Source of the DNA: Planctomycetota bacterium | GTDB lineage: Bacteria; Planctomycetota; UBA1135 | Assembly: GCA_027020785.1 (NCBI GenBank) | Contig: JALUVI010000155.1 | Span: 1-37,326, forward strand | Direction: 5' to 3' | DNA length: 37,326 bases | In this document: positions 18,945 to 26,785 of the stretch, piece by piece | Layout: every line of letters begins with the position of its first letter | Numbering within the stretch: position 1 is the stretch's first letter | The notes under the pieces: generated by a model | Databases searched by the model: none | What the model was told of the DNA's origin: nothing | What the model saw: only the letters and a program-made list of their open reading frames with translations | Position numbers and translations under genes: made by a program

Positions 18945-20876
18945 ATGGAGAGCGCCTTCGACGTCGTCGTGGTCGGTGGCGGCCACGCCGGTCTGGAGGC
19001 CGCGGCCGCCGCGGCCCGGCTCGGCGCCGCGACGGCCCTGGTCAGCCTCGACCCCGACGCCATCGGCCGGATGTCCTGCAACCCCGCCGTCGGCGGCATC
19101 GGCAAGGGCCAGCTCGCCCGCGAGGTGGACGCCCTGGACGGCCTGATGGGGCGCGCCGCCGACGCCTCGGCGATCCAGTTCCGGTTGCTGAACACGCGCA
19201 AGGGCCTCGCGGTCCAGAGCCCGCGCACCCAGAACGACCGCGCCCGCTACGAGGTCGCGGCGCGCGAACTCCTCGCCGAGCAGGGCGGCGTCCACGTCGT
19301 CGCCGGCGAGGTGGTGGACCTCCGCTTCACGGGTACGGGAGCGGCCCGCCGCCTCGTCGCGGTGGTGCTCGCCGACGGGCGCGAGCTCGCGGCGCGCGCC
19401 GCGGTCCTGACCACCGGCACCTTCCTGGAGGGGGTGCTCCACACCGGTCGGGACCGGCGCGAGGGCGGGCGCGTCGGCGAGCGGGGGGCGGCGCGGCTCG
19501 GCGACGCGCTGCGCCGTCTGGGGCTTCCGACGGCGCGCCTCAAGACCGGCACGCCGCCGCGTCTCGCGGCCGATTCGGTGGACCGCTCGGTCATGGAGGA
19601 GCAGCCCGGCGATGCGGCGCCGGTCGGCTTCTCCTTCCTGGCCGAGGCCGCGCCGCGCGAGCAGGTGTCGTGCTGGCTGACCCGCACCACCGCGCGGACG
19701 CACGAACTGGTCCGCGCCCACCTCCACGAGGCGCCGATGTACGCCGGCCGCATCCAGGGACGCGGTCCGCGCTACTGCCCCTCCATCGAGGACAAGGTGG
19801 TGCGCTTCGCCGAGAAGGAGTCGCACACGCTGTTCCTCGAACCGGAAGGCTGGGACTCGCCGCTCCTCTACGTGAACGGGCTGTCCACCTCGCTGCCGGC
19901 GGCGGTCCAGGTCGAGGTGGTCCGCAGCTGCATCGGCATGGAGCGGGCGCGCATCGTGCAGCCGGGCTACGCCGTCGAGTACACCCACGTCGCGCCGCGC
20001 GCGCTGCGCCGCACCCTCGAGCTGCGCGAGCACCCCGGGCTGTTCCTGGCCGGCCAGATCTGCGGCACCAGCGGCTACGAGGAGGCCGCGGCCCAGGGGC
20101 TGCTCGCCGGGGTCAACGCGGCGCTGCGCGCCCGGGGCGACGAACCCGACTTCGTGCCGGGGCGCGACGAGGCCTACCTCGGCGTGCTGGTGGACGACCT
20201 CGTGGTGTGCGACCCGAGCGAGCCGTACCGCATGTTCACCTCACGGGCCGAACACCGCCTGCTCCTGCGCCACGACGACGCCGACCTGCGGTTGACGCCG
20301 CGGGCGATGGCGCTCGGCCTGGCGCGGCCGGAGCGGGTGCGCGCCTTCACCGCGCGCCGCGAACGCCTCGACCGGGCGAGGCGAGCGCTCGCCGCGACCC
20401 CCGACCCGCGCGACGACGGCAGCCGTGGTCGGCGCCGCACGCTCTGGGACGTGCTCGGCGCGCCGCGCCGCGACCCCGGTGCGGAACCCGGCGCGGGCGC
20501 CATGAACGCGGCGGCGGGGTCGGGATGGGAGGCGGTGTCGGCACTCCACCCCGAGGCCGCCGGCTGGGGGCTGACCCGCGGCGACCGCGCCACCCTGCTC
20601 GCCGAAGCCACCTATCGCGGCTACGCCGAGCGCCAGCGCCGCTGGGTCGAGCGCGGCGGCGAGCGCGAGCGGACCGCGATCCCCGAGGCCTTCGACTACG
20701 GCGCGGTCCGCGGCCTGCGGGCGGAGGCCCGCGAGGCGCTCGGGGTGGCGCGGCCGGCCACCCTGGGGGCGGCCGGCCGCCTCGCCGGGGTCACCCCGGC
20801 CGACGTCGCCCTGCTGGAGGTCGCCCTGCGCCGCGCCGGGGTCAGGCCGACACCCCTTCGGGCAGCGAACCGGTGA
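18945..20876 (+). CDS. mnmG: tRNA uridine-5-carboxymethylaminomethyl(34) synthesis enzyme MnmG
   Basis: FAD- and NADH-dependent partner of MnmE in making the wobble cmnm5U modification; 643 residues. The dinucleotide-binding start is VVVVGGGHAGLEAA. Family signatures include MSCNPAVGGIGKGQLAREVD, GTFLEGVLHTG, GRIQGRGPRYCPSIEDKVV and GQICGTSGYEEAAAQGL, plus the C-terminal MnmE-binding helices. ATG at 18945 is chosen because AGGAAG (18931-18936) lies eight bases upstream; ATG at 18939 and GTG at 18849 are also in frame. An insert of about 50 residues (about 510-560, rich in Arg, Asp and Gly) precedes the C-terminal domain. The 3' end overlaps the convergent purC stop by 35 bases. Confidence 0.97.
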   Translation: MESAFDVVVVGGGHAGLEAAAAAARLGAATALVSLDPDAIGRMSCNPAVGGIGKGQLAREVDALDGLMGRAADASAIQFRLLNTRKGLAVQSPRTQNDRARYEVAARELLAEQGGVHVVAGEVVDLRFTGTGAARRLVAVVLADGRELAARAAVLTTGTFLEGVLHTGRDRREGGRVGERGAARLGDALRRLGLPTARLKTGTPPRLAADSVDRSVMEEQPGDAAPVGFSFLAEAAPREQVSCWLTRTTARTHELVRAHLHEAPMYAGRIQGRGPRYCPSIEDKVVRFAEKESHTLFLEPEGWDSPLLYVNGLSTSLPAAVQVEVVRSCIGMERARIVQPGYAVEYTHVAPRALRRTLELREHPGLFLAGQICGTSGYEEAAAQGLLAGVNAALRARGDEPDFVPGRDEAYLGVLVDDLVVCDPSEPYRMFTSRAEHRLLLRHDDADLRLTPRAMALGLARPERVRAFTARRERLDRARRALAATPDPRDDGSRGRRRTLWDVLGAPRRDPGAEPGAGAMNAAAGSGWEAVSALHPEAAGWGLTRGDRATLLAEATYRGYAERQRRWVERGGERERTAIPEAFDYGAVRGLRAEAREALGVARPATLGAAGRLAGVTPADVALLEVALRRAGVRPTPLRAANR

Positions 20877-21780
20877 GGATCTCGCAGATCTCGAGGTAGC
20901 GGGCGCGGGTGCGCTCCAGCACCTCGGTCGGGATCGGCGGCGCCGGCGGGGTGCGGTCCCAGTCCTCCTGGGAACGCAGCCAGGCGCGCACGATCTCCTT
21001 GTCGTAGCTCGGCGGCTCCTCGCCCTCGACCACCTGGTCGGCGGGCCAGTAGCGTGAGCTGTCCGGGGTCAGCACCTCGTCGATGAGGACCAGCTCGCCG
21101 TCGAGGCGGCCGAACTCGAACTTGGTGTCCACCAGGACGACGCCGCGCTCGGCGCAACGCTGCGCCGCCTGTTCGAACAGCCGGAAGGACAGCGCGCGGA
21201 TGCGCTCGGCGTCGTCGGCGTCGCCGATGATCGCCGTCGCCTGCTCCCAGGTGATGGGCTCGTCCTTCTCGTCCTTGGTGGTCGGCGTCAGGAGCACCTC
21301 CGGCAGACGCGACGACTTCTGCAGCCCGTCGGGCAGCTCGTGCTCCCACAGCCTCCCGGTGGCGGCGTACTCGCGCCAGCCGCTGCCCGCGAGGTAGGCG
21401 CGGAGGACCACCTCGACGTCCACGCGTTCGGCCAGCCGGGTCCAGGTGGCGCGACCGCGCAGGGCGTCGTGGAACGCCTCGGGCAGGTCGGGGATCGCGG
21501 CGACGTCGGTGGTGATGCGCGCCGCCGGCATCCAGTCGGCGACCTCGCGCAGCCAGTGCTCGGTGACGTGGGTCAGCACCCGGCCGCGGTCGGGGATCGG
21601 CTCGCCGAGCACGACGTCGAAGGCGCTCAAGCGGTCGGTCGCGACCATCAACGCCTTGCCGGGGTGCTTCGGATGCCGGTACACGTCGCGGACCTTGCCG
21701 CGATAGGCGAGTTCCCACCCCGGGATCTCGACGCCGCCGAGATAGCCGAGGGTGGAGGAGGAGGAAGCGGACGTCTCCAT
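20842..21780 (-). CDS. purC: Phosphoribosylaminoimidazole-succinocarboxamide synthase (SAICAR synthetase)
   Basis: ATP-dependent enzyme of purine synthesis that joins aspartate to CAIR; 312 residues. Signatures: AYRGKVRDVYRHP at the N-terminal nucleotide-binding part, TDRLSAFDVVLGEPIPDRG, VVLRAYLAGSGWREY, VDTKFEFGRLDGELVLIDE and TPDSSRYWP. The length fits the longer SAICAR synthetases. Two in-frame ATGs lie at 21789 and 21780. I prefer 21780 because a TAGGAT box overlaps the upstream one and sits seven bases before 21780. The upstream neighbour on the same strand is a sulfotransferase gene 18-27 bp away. Convergent with mnmG and overlapping its stop. Confidence 0.96.
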   Translation of the reverse strand: METSASSSSTLGYLGGVEIPGWELAYRGKVRDVYRHPKHPGKALMVATDRLSAFDVVLGEPIPDRGRVLTHVTEHWLREVADWMPAARITTDVAAIPDLPEAFHDALRGRATWTRLAERVDVEVVLRAYLAGSGWREYAATGRLWEHELPDGLQKSSRLPEVLLTPTTKDEKDEPITWEQATAIIGDADDAERIRALSFRLFEQAAQRCAERGVVLVDTKFEFGRLDGELVLIDEVLTPDSSRYWPADQVVEGEEPPSYDKEIVRAWLRSQEDWDRTPPAPPIPTEVLERTRARYLEICEILTGSLPEGVSA

Positions 21781-21787
21781 GCCCCGC

Positions 21788-21793
21788 ATCCTA
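21788..21793 (-). promoter_or_regulatory. Possible -10 box just before purC
   Basis: TAGGAT on the minus strand, with seven bases (GCGGGGC) between it and ATG 21780. This is the same geometry as at clpX, aroA and galE. It would give a leaderless purC mRNA. It also explains why the ATG at 21789, which overlaps the box, may not be used. Confidence 0.4.
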
Positions 21794-21807
21794 GCCGCGC
21801 GCCGCCC

Positions 21808-22980
21808 TCATCCTGCGTCTTCCCGGGCGTCTTCGCGTCGCTCTCCCGAACCTTCCTTTCCGCTCCCCGGCATGGAGGGACGCCCCAACAGACGGCGGAC
21901 CCGGCCCGACCACGAGACCCGTCCTCGATCGAGATGGGCGAGTCGCCGCTCGAGGCGCCCGACCCGGCGTCGCAGGGCCGACACGTGGTTGCCGAGTCGG
22001 ATCCTCTGCCGCCAGACCTCGGACAACACGGGGAGGACGTCGGCGAGTTCCACGTCGGGAGAGCCGGTCGAGGCCGGCGGATCGGCGGGGAAGGCCAGGG
22101 CCTCCGCCTCGTCGCGACGGAACCAGTCGGCGGCGAGACGGCGGTTCTCCTCGGCGTGCCGCGCGCGCAGCTCGAGGAAGAGGTCCTCGGTGAGGGGGGG
22201 CGGCGGAGGCTCCGGGCTGCGTTCCGCGAAGCGGCGCTCGAGCAGGCCGACGAGGCGCTCGCGGTCCGGGATCGGCGCCTCGCCGAGCAGACGCAGCACC
22301 TCCACCACGTCCCAGCGCAGGGAAGGATTGTGGAGCGGCGCATCGGCGAGGTCGTCGGCCTGCAGTTCGGTGTCCAGCTGGGCGAGGAACTCGGAGGTGA
22401 CGTCGCCGTCGCGCCAGGCCTCGGGGACGAAGGGACGCACCCGCATCGCCTCCGCGCCGACCCTCTCGGCCCACCGCTCGACGCCTTCGAGGAAGGCCAC
22501 CGGGCGACGTCGCACGAAGTCGGCGAAGGACGACGCGGTCCCGCGACGTCGCTGCAGCGAGTTGTAACGCGACAGGTGCCAGGCATCCTGGCGGCGCACG
22601 AAGAGGACGACGACGGTGCGGGGGAAGCGCTGCAGCAGGGCGTCCATCGCTTCCGGACGATGGCGCTCGCGACGCCACAGCATCTCCGAGGAGACGACGA
22701 CCCCACGTGGTCGGGCGGCGGCGACCTCGGCCTCCAGCTCCTCGAGCTGGGCAGCCAGGGGAGGGACGTCCCGGAGGTCGGGAGGCGGGTGGCGGTGCAT
22801 CGCCGCAGCCAGGACGTGATGCGCCCCGCTCGGCAGGCGCCCGGCCTTCGGGTAGAGGAGCCCGCGCCGCGCCAGGGCGTCCGGGCTCGCCGCGAGCCGC
22901 GCCTGGATCGTCGTCGTCGCCGTCTTGTTGGTCCCGACGTGCAGGTAGAGGGTCGGCCCGCAAGTCACGTGCGCCAGCAT
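21808..22980 (-). CDS. PAPS-type sulfotransferase-like protein
   Basis: A 390-residue protein whose N-terminus, LYLHVGTNKTATTTIQARL (residues 11-29), matches the 5'-phosphosulfate-binding loop of bacterial sulfotransferase-like proteins (typically hHIGxxKTGTTxLQ). A second conserved stretch, VVLFVRRQDAWHLSRYNSLQ, matches the 3'-phosphate-binding segment. The central part is helical, and the C-terminus has a coiled-coil-like stretch (ALRRRVGRLERRLAHLDRG) and a charged tail. The likely reaction is transfer of sulfate from PAPS to a carbohydrate or other hydroxyl. The acceptor is unknown, and no glycan cluster is nearby except galE 2.5 kb away. ATG at 22980; divergent from aroA. Confidence 0.8.
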   Translation of the reverse strand: MLAHVTCGPTLYLHVGTNKTATTTIQARLAASPDALARRGLLYPKAGRLPSGAHHVLAAAMHRHPPPDLRDVPPLAAQLEELEAEVAAARPRGVVVSSEMLWRRERHRPEAMDALLQRFPRTVVVLFVRRQDAWHLSRYNSLQRRRGTASSFADFVRRRPVAFLEGVERWAERVGAEAMRVRPFVPEAWRDGDVTSEFLAQLDTELQADDLADAPLHNPSLRWDVVEVLRLLGEAPIPDRERLVGLLERRFAERSPEPPPPPLTEDLFLELRARHAEENRRLAADWFRRDEAEALAFPADPPASTGSPDVELADVLPVLSEVWRQRIRLGNHVSALRRRVGRLERRLAHLDRGRVSWSGRVRRLLGRPSMPGSGKEGSGERREDAREDAG

Positions 22981-23013
22981 AGGAGGACGGACCGGGACAC
23001 GGCTGCGCCGGGT

Positions 23014-23019
23014 TACGAT
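23014..23019 (+). promoter_or_regulatory. Possible -10 box just before aroA
   Basis: TACGAT, with six bases (GCGGCC) before the GTG at 23026. No Shine-Dalgarno sequence is present in the interval. The short AT-rich patch stands out in the 45-bp divergent gap. Confidence 0.45.
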
Positions 23020-23025
23020 GCGGCC

Positions 23026-24342
23026 GTGGTCGCGGGCGTTCGTCTTCCGGGTTGCAAGTCGTCGAGCCAGCGCGCGCTCGTCCTGGCTGCGCTCGCTCGC
23101 GGCGAGAGCCGCCTGATCGGCGCGTCGCGCTGCGCCGACACCCGAGAACTCGCTGCGGCGCTCCGTGCCTGCGGGGTCGAGGTCGCGGAATCACCCGAGG
23201 GCGAGCTCCACGTGTGCGGTCCCGACGGACCCTGGCGGCCCCCCGAACTCCTCGAGGTCGGCGAGGGCGGGAGCACGTTGCGTTTCCTGGCGCCCGTCCT
23301 CGCCGCCCGCGCCCCGGGGCGGCGGGTGCGGCTGCTCGCCCGCGGCAGCCTGGCGCGACGCCCCCAGGACGACCTCGTGAGCCTGCTCCGCGCCGCCGGG
23401 GCCGAGGCGCACTGGGAGCGGGTCGGCGACGGCGCCTGCCTCGAGGTGTGCGGCGGTGCGGACGTTCCGCGGTCCGAGGTGGAACTGCGGGCGCGGACCT
23501 CGAGCCAGCCGCTCTCGGGCCTGCTGATGGCGGCGGGCGAGCGACCGCTGCGCCTGGTCCTGACCCAGCCGCCGCCGTCCTGGGGCTACCTCGAGCTGAC
23601 CCTGCGCTGGCTCGAGCGCTTCCGCGGGGCCGGCGCCGTCGGCGTCGCCTGGGACGGCGCCGCGCTGACCCTGGAGGTCGCCCGGCGGCGCGGCCGCGGC
23701 GGCGCCTGCGCCGTCCCCGGAGACGCCTCGGCCGCGGTGTTCTTCGCGACGGCGGCGGCGGTGACCGGGCGCGAGGTCGCGGTGTCGGGTTACGACCCCG
23801 AGCATCCGGACGCGCGATTCCTCCTCGCCTGTGCGGAACGCTTCGGCGCCTGGGAGGTCGCGGACACGGTGGGGGAGGTCCGCTTCCGTCCGCGCACGAC
23901 GCCCCGCGCGGACGAGGTCGTCCTCGACCTCGACTCCGCCCCCGACGCCGGCCCGGCGCTCGCCGTCCTGGCCGCACTCGCGCCGGCGTCGCCGTCGCGC
24001 GGCGTCCTGTTCCGCGGCCTCGGCCGGCTGCGCGCCAAGGAGTCGGATCGGGTCGCGGCGATGCGGCGGCTGGCCGAGGCCTGCGGCGCCGCGGTGGCGG
24101 TCGAGGACGAGGGCGCCGCGCTCCGCATCGTCGCCGCCCGCGGGCGTGCCCGGGAAGGGCGGGCGACGGCCGAGGTTTCCCGCGTCGTCGCCGCCGACGG
24201 CGACCACCGCGTCGCGATGGCGGTCGGCGTCGCCTCGCTGGTGCTGCCCGGGTTGCGTCCGGACGACCCGGAATGCGTGCGCAAGTCGTTCCCGGACTTC
24301 TGGGAGGCGCTCGAAGGGGTACGCAAGGAGGTCGGGCCATGA
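23026..24342 (+). CDS. aroA: 3-phosphoshikimate 1-carboxyvinyltransferase (EPSP synthase)
   Basis: Sixth step of the shikimate pathway; 438 residues forming two similar halves. The first motif is PGCKSSSQRALVLAALARGE; the catalytic-site lysine K11 is present, and the Asp or Ser usual before it is Cys. Others are GGSTLRFLAPVLAA, SSQPLSGLLMAAGE, GDASAAVFFATAAAV, SAPDAGPALAVLAAL with the catalytic Asp, LRAKESDRVAAM and VRKSFPDFWEAL. Start is GTG at 23026; the first residues (VVAGVRLPGCKSSS) leave a very short N-terminus, normal for this enzyme. The stop overlaps the ATG of the next gene (ATGA), and galE follows after it. Confidence 0.96.
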   Translation: MVAGVRLPGCKSSSQRALVLAALARGESRLIGASRCADTRELAAALRACGVEVAESPEGELHVCGPDGPWRPPELLEVGEGGSTLRFLAPVLAARAPGRRVRLLARGSLARRPQDDLVSLLRAAGAEAHWERVGDGACLEVCGGADVPRSEVELRARTSSQPLSGLLMAAGERPLRLVLTQPPPSWGYLELTLRWLERFRGAGAVGVAWDGAALTLEVARRRGRGGACAVPGDASAAVFFATAAAVTGREVAVSGYDPEHPDARFLLACAERFGAWEVADTVGEVRFRPRTTPRADEVVLDLDSAPDAGPALAVLAALAPASPSRGVLFRGLGRLRAKESDRVAAMRRLAEACGAAVAVEDEGAALRIVAARGRAREGRATAEVSRVVAADGDHRVAMAVGVASLVLPGLRPDDPECVRKSFPDFWEALEGVRKEVGP

Positions 24343-25490
24343 TCGGAAACCGGCCCTCCACGGTGTGCCGACTCGTCCGTCGCTGCTCGCTGCGGGACGG
24401 GGCGAGGCCGTGGCCGCCCCCGAGCGAACTCCGTGGGAAGGCCCTGCGCTCGCCCGTCCCGGGCCGAGGATCGGGGCGACGCAGGCACACCCTCCGGGGC
24501 CGATTCCCTGGAATCCTCGCGGTGGCCCTCCTCGCCGCCTGCGGCTCCGGCCCGATGGTGGACGCGGACTTCCGCGGCGAGGCCCTCACCCGGCTCGGGA
24601 TGGACGCGCCCGACGACCCCCTGGCCTGGCCGCCCGAGCGGTGGCGCCGCATGGCCGATCTGGCCGCGGATCTGGACCGGCCCGAGGCGGAGCTGCGGGC
24701 GCTGGTGGCGCTGGCGGCGTGGGACCCCGGAGACCTGGAGGTGCTGGAACGGCGGGTCGCACTGCTCGAAGAAGCGGGGCGGGACGAGGAGGCGGCCCGG
24801 CTGCTCGAGGACACCGCGCGCTCCGGCGCGGTGGTCGGCTTCCCGCGCCGGCGGCTGCTCGAGGACGCCGCGCGCATCCGGCGCCGGCTCGGACAGTTCG
24901 CGCTCGCCGCCGCCGACCTGGAGGAGGCGCTGCGCGACCTCGACCCCGAAGCCGCCGACCGGGCGGTGCCGGGGAGCGTCCGCGCCTTCGCCGAGGGACG
25001 GTTCCGGGAACCGTCCGAGGCCCGGGCCGTGCTGCGGCTCCATCCCGACCCCGAGCTCCGGCGCGCCGCGGTGCGCTGGCTGGCCGACCGACGCTTCCCC
25101 GAGGAGCTCCCCACCTTCGTCGCGGCGCTGGCCGACCCCGACCCGGAGGTGGTCCGCGTCGCCGTCGCCGAACTCGCAGCGCGCACGCCGGAGGAGGGGC
25201 GCGGCCGGGTCGCTCCGGCGCTGCTGGCGCTCGCCGGCGGCGACGACGAGGAGCTCGCCCTCGAGGCGCTCGACGCCCTGGAACGCCTCGCGACCGAGGC
25301 CGAGGTCCCGGGTCTGCTCGCGCTGCTCGCGACCGAGGACCGCGCCCGTTTCCGCGCCGTGCGGCGCGTGCTCGAAGCCCTGGCCGGTCCGGGCGTGGAC
25401 GACGGCGGCGGCCTCGACCCCGACCCCGCGCGGCGCGAGGCCGTGCGCGCCTTCTGGCGGGCGTGGTGGCAGGAGCGGGGCGGCGCCTGA
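24339..25490 (+). CDS. HEAT-repeat lipoprotein
   Basis: A helical-repeat protein, 383 residues from ATG 24339, which overlaps the aroA stop (ATGA). A lipoprotein box, ILAVALLAACGSG, puts the modified Cys at residue 68. After it come TPR-like helices (LVALAAWDPGDLEVLERRVA) and then HEAT repeats of about 30 residues (HPDPELRRAAVRWLADRRFP; DPDPEVVRVAVAELAARTPE; GDDEELALEALDALERLATE). It is probably anchored to the envelope and binds other proteins. The 67 residues before the Cys are oddly long for a lipoprotein signal, and their codon third positions are less GC-rich than the rest. The true start may be nearer 24500, though I find no good start codon there. Function unknown. Confidence 0.75.
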   Translation: MIGNRPSTVCRLVRRCSLRDGARPWPPPSELRGKALRSPVPGRGSGRRRHTLRGRFPGILAVALLAACGSGPMVDADFRGEALTRLGMDAPDDPLAWPPERWRRMADLAADLDRPEAELRALVALAAWDPGDLEVLERRVALLEEAGRDEEAARLLEDTARSGAVVGFPRRRLLEDAARIRRRLGQFALAAADLEEALRDLDPEAADRAVPGSVRAFAEGRFREPSEARAVLRLHPDPELRRAAVRWLADRRFPEELPTFVAALADPDPEVVRVAVAELAARTPEEGRGRVAPALLALAGGDDEELALEALDALERLATEAEVPGLLALLATEDRARFRAVRRVLEALAGPGVDDGGGLDPDPARREAVRAFWRAWWQERGGA

Positions 25491-25495
25491 ACAAT
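25490..25495 (+). promoter_or_regulatory. Possible -10-like box just before galE
   Basis: AACAAT, with seven bases (CGCGGCG) before the galE ATG. It matches only part of TANNNT but repeats the spacing seen at aroA, purC and clpX. Confidence 0.3.
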
Positions 25496-25502
25496 CGCGG
25501 CG

Positions 25503-26486
25503 ATGCGGGTCCTCCTCACCGGCGGTTGCGGCTACATCGGGGGCACGACGGCGCGTCTGCTCCGCCGTCTCGGTCACGAGGTGGTGGTCCTCGACGACCT
25601 CTCCACCGGCCATCGCGCCGCCTGGGACGGCGCCTTCCACCGCTGCGACCTCACCGATGCCGCGGCCCTGTCCGCCGCGCTCGCCGCCGCCGGCGGGACC
25701 TGGGACGGCGTCGTCCACTTCGCCGCCCGCGCCTACGTCGGCGAGAGCGTGGCCCAGCCGTTGCGCTACTGGCGCCAGAACCTGCTGCCGGTCCTGCACC
25801 TGTGCGAGGCGCTGCCGGGCGTGCCGTTCGTGTTCTCGTCCACCTGCGCGGTCTATGGAGAGCCGGAGACCGTCCCCATCGCCGAGGACCTGCCGCCGCG
25901 GCCGGTGAACCCCTACGGCGAGACCAAGCTGGCCGCCGAGCGGCTGCTCGCCGCGCGCGAGCGCGCCGGGCAGGGCCCGGCGGTGGCGCTGCGCTACTTC
26001 AATGCGGCCGGCGCCGAGCCCGACGGCGAACACGGCGAGGACCACGACCCGGAAGAGCGCCTGATCCCGCGGGCGATGCGGGCCGCGCTCGGCGTGGGCC
26101 CGCCGCTCGAGGTCTTCGGCGACGACTGGCCCACCCCCGACGGCACCTGCATCCGCGACTACGTCCACGTCCTCGACCTCGCCGACGCCCACGTCGCCGC
26201 CCTCGAGCGCCTGCACCGCGGGGACTCCGGCGGCGTCTGGAACCTCGGCACCGGCCGCGGCCACAGCGTGCGCGAGGTCCTCGCCGCGGTGGAGCGCGCC
26301 CTCGGAACCCCGGTGCCGCACGCGGTCCGCGGCCGCCGCCCCGGCGACCCCGCCGTCCTGGTCGCCGCCCCGGCCCGCGCCGAGCGCGACCTCGACTGGA
26401 CGCCGCGGTATCCGGAACTGGAGGCCATCGTCGAGACGGCGGCGGCGTGGTTCCGGAGGCACCCGCGGGGCTACGCGGACGCCTGA
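25503..26486 (+). CDS. galE: UDP-glucose 4-epimerase
   Basis: NAD-dependent short-chain-dehydrogenase-type epimerase, 327 residues, interconverting UDP-glucose and UDP-galactose or related sugars. The Rossmann motif is GGCGYIGG (residues 7-14). The catalytic triad region is FSSTCAVYG (T114 probably) and NPYGETKLAAE (Y138, K142). LRYFNAAGA and the downstream DGTCIRDYVHVLDLADAH are typical of GalE rather than of other NDP-sugar epimerases. The stop is followed by a GC-rich hairpin. The gene follows the HEAT lipoprotein with 12 bp between. The UDP-sugar may feed envelope polysaccharide. Substrate range (Gal or GalNAc) is not decided. Confidence 0.93.
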   Translation: MRVLLTGGCGYIGGTTARLLRRLGHEVVVLDDLSTGHRAAWDGAFHRCDLTDAAALSAALAAAGGTWDGVVHFAARAYVGESVAQPLRYWRQNLLPVLHLCEALPGVPFVFSSTCAVYGEPETVPIAEDLPPRPVNPYGETKLAAERLLAARERAGQGPAVALRYFNAAGAEPDGEHGEDHDPEERLIPRAMRAALGVGPPLEVFGDDWPTPDGTCIRDYVHVLDLADAHVAALERLHRGDSGGVWNLGTGRGHSVREVLAAVERALGTPVPHAVRGRRPGDPAVLVAAPARAERDLDWTPRYPELEAIVETAAAWFRRHPRGYADA

Positions 26487-26507
26487 CGGAAACTGGCGGC
26501 GAAGATT

Positions 26508-26528
26508 GGGTCGCCCCGCGGGCGCCCC
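26508..26528 (+). terminator. GC-rich hairpin after galE, possible terminator
   Basis: About 21 bases after the galE stop, GGG-T-CGCCC pairs with GGGCG-C-CCC across a CGC loop. That gives eight base pairs with one T/C mismatch. Only two T residues follow, so it is not a classical intrinsic terminator, but high-GC genomes often lack a long U run. Confidence 0.35.
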
Positions 26529-26785
26529 TTCCACCGGTGTGACCCAGGTCGAACGGGTTCGTCTTCCTCCTCGGAGCCGGTGGTTCCTCCGCGATGCGGG
26601 CAGCGCGGGCCCGACCGGTGGACCACCCGGCCCCGACCGAGCCCGGGAACGGCTCGGAGCGGGGGAGTCCTGTCCTTCGCCCCCTGCGGGACGGCGCGCC
26701 CGCCCCGGCTCCGACCCCGACCCACCCTGCGGGGCCAGTTTCCGACCTTTGCGGCACGCTCCCGAATCGGGCACACTGCCCGGAA
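26529..26785. other. Intergenic region between galE and the M28 peptidase gene
   Basis: About 257 bases without a supportable gene. Third-position bias typical of coding here is absent in every frame. A weak promoter is possible: TTTGCG at 26748-26753 and CACACT at 26772-26777 with an 18-base spacer, eight bases before the GTG at 26786. I see no tRNA cloverleaf and no CRISPR repeat. Confidence 0.5.
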
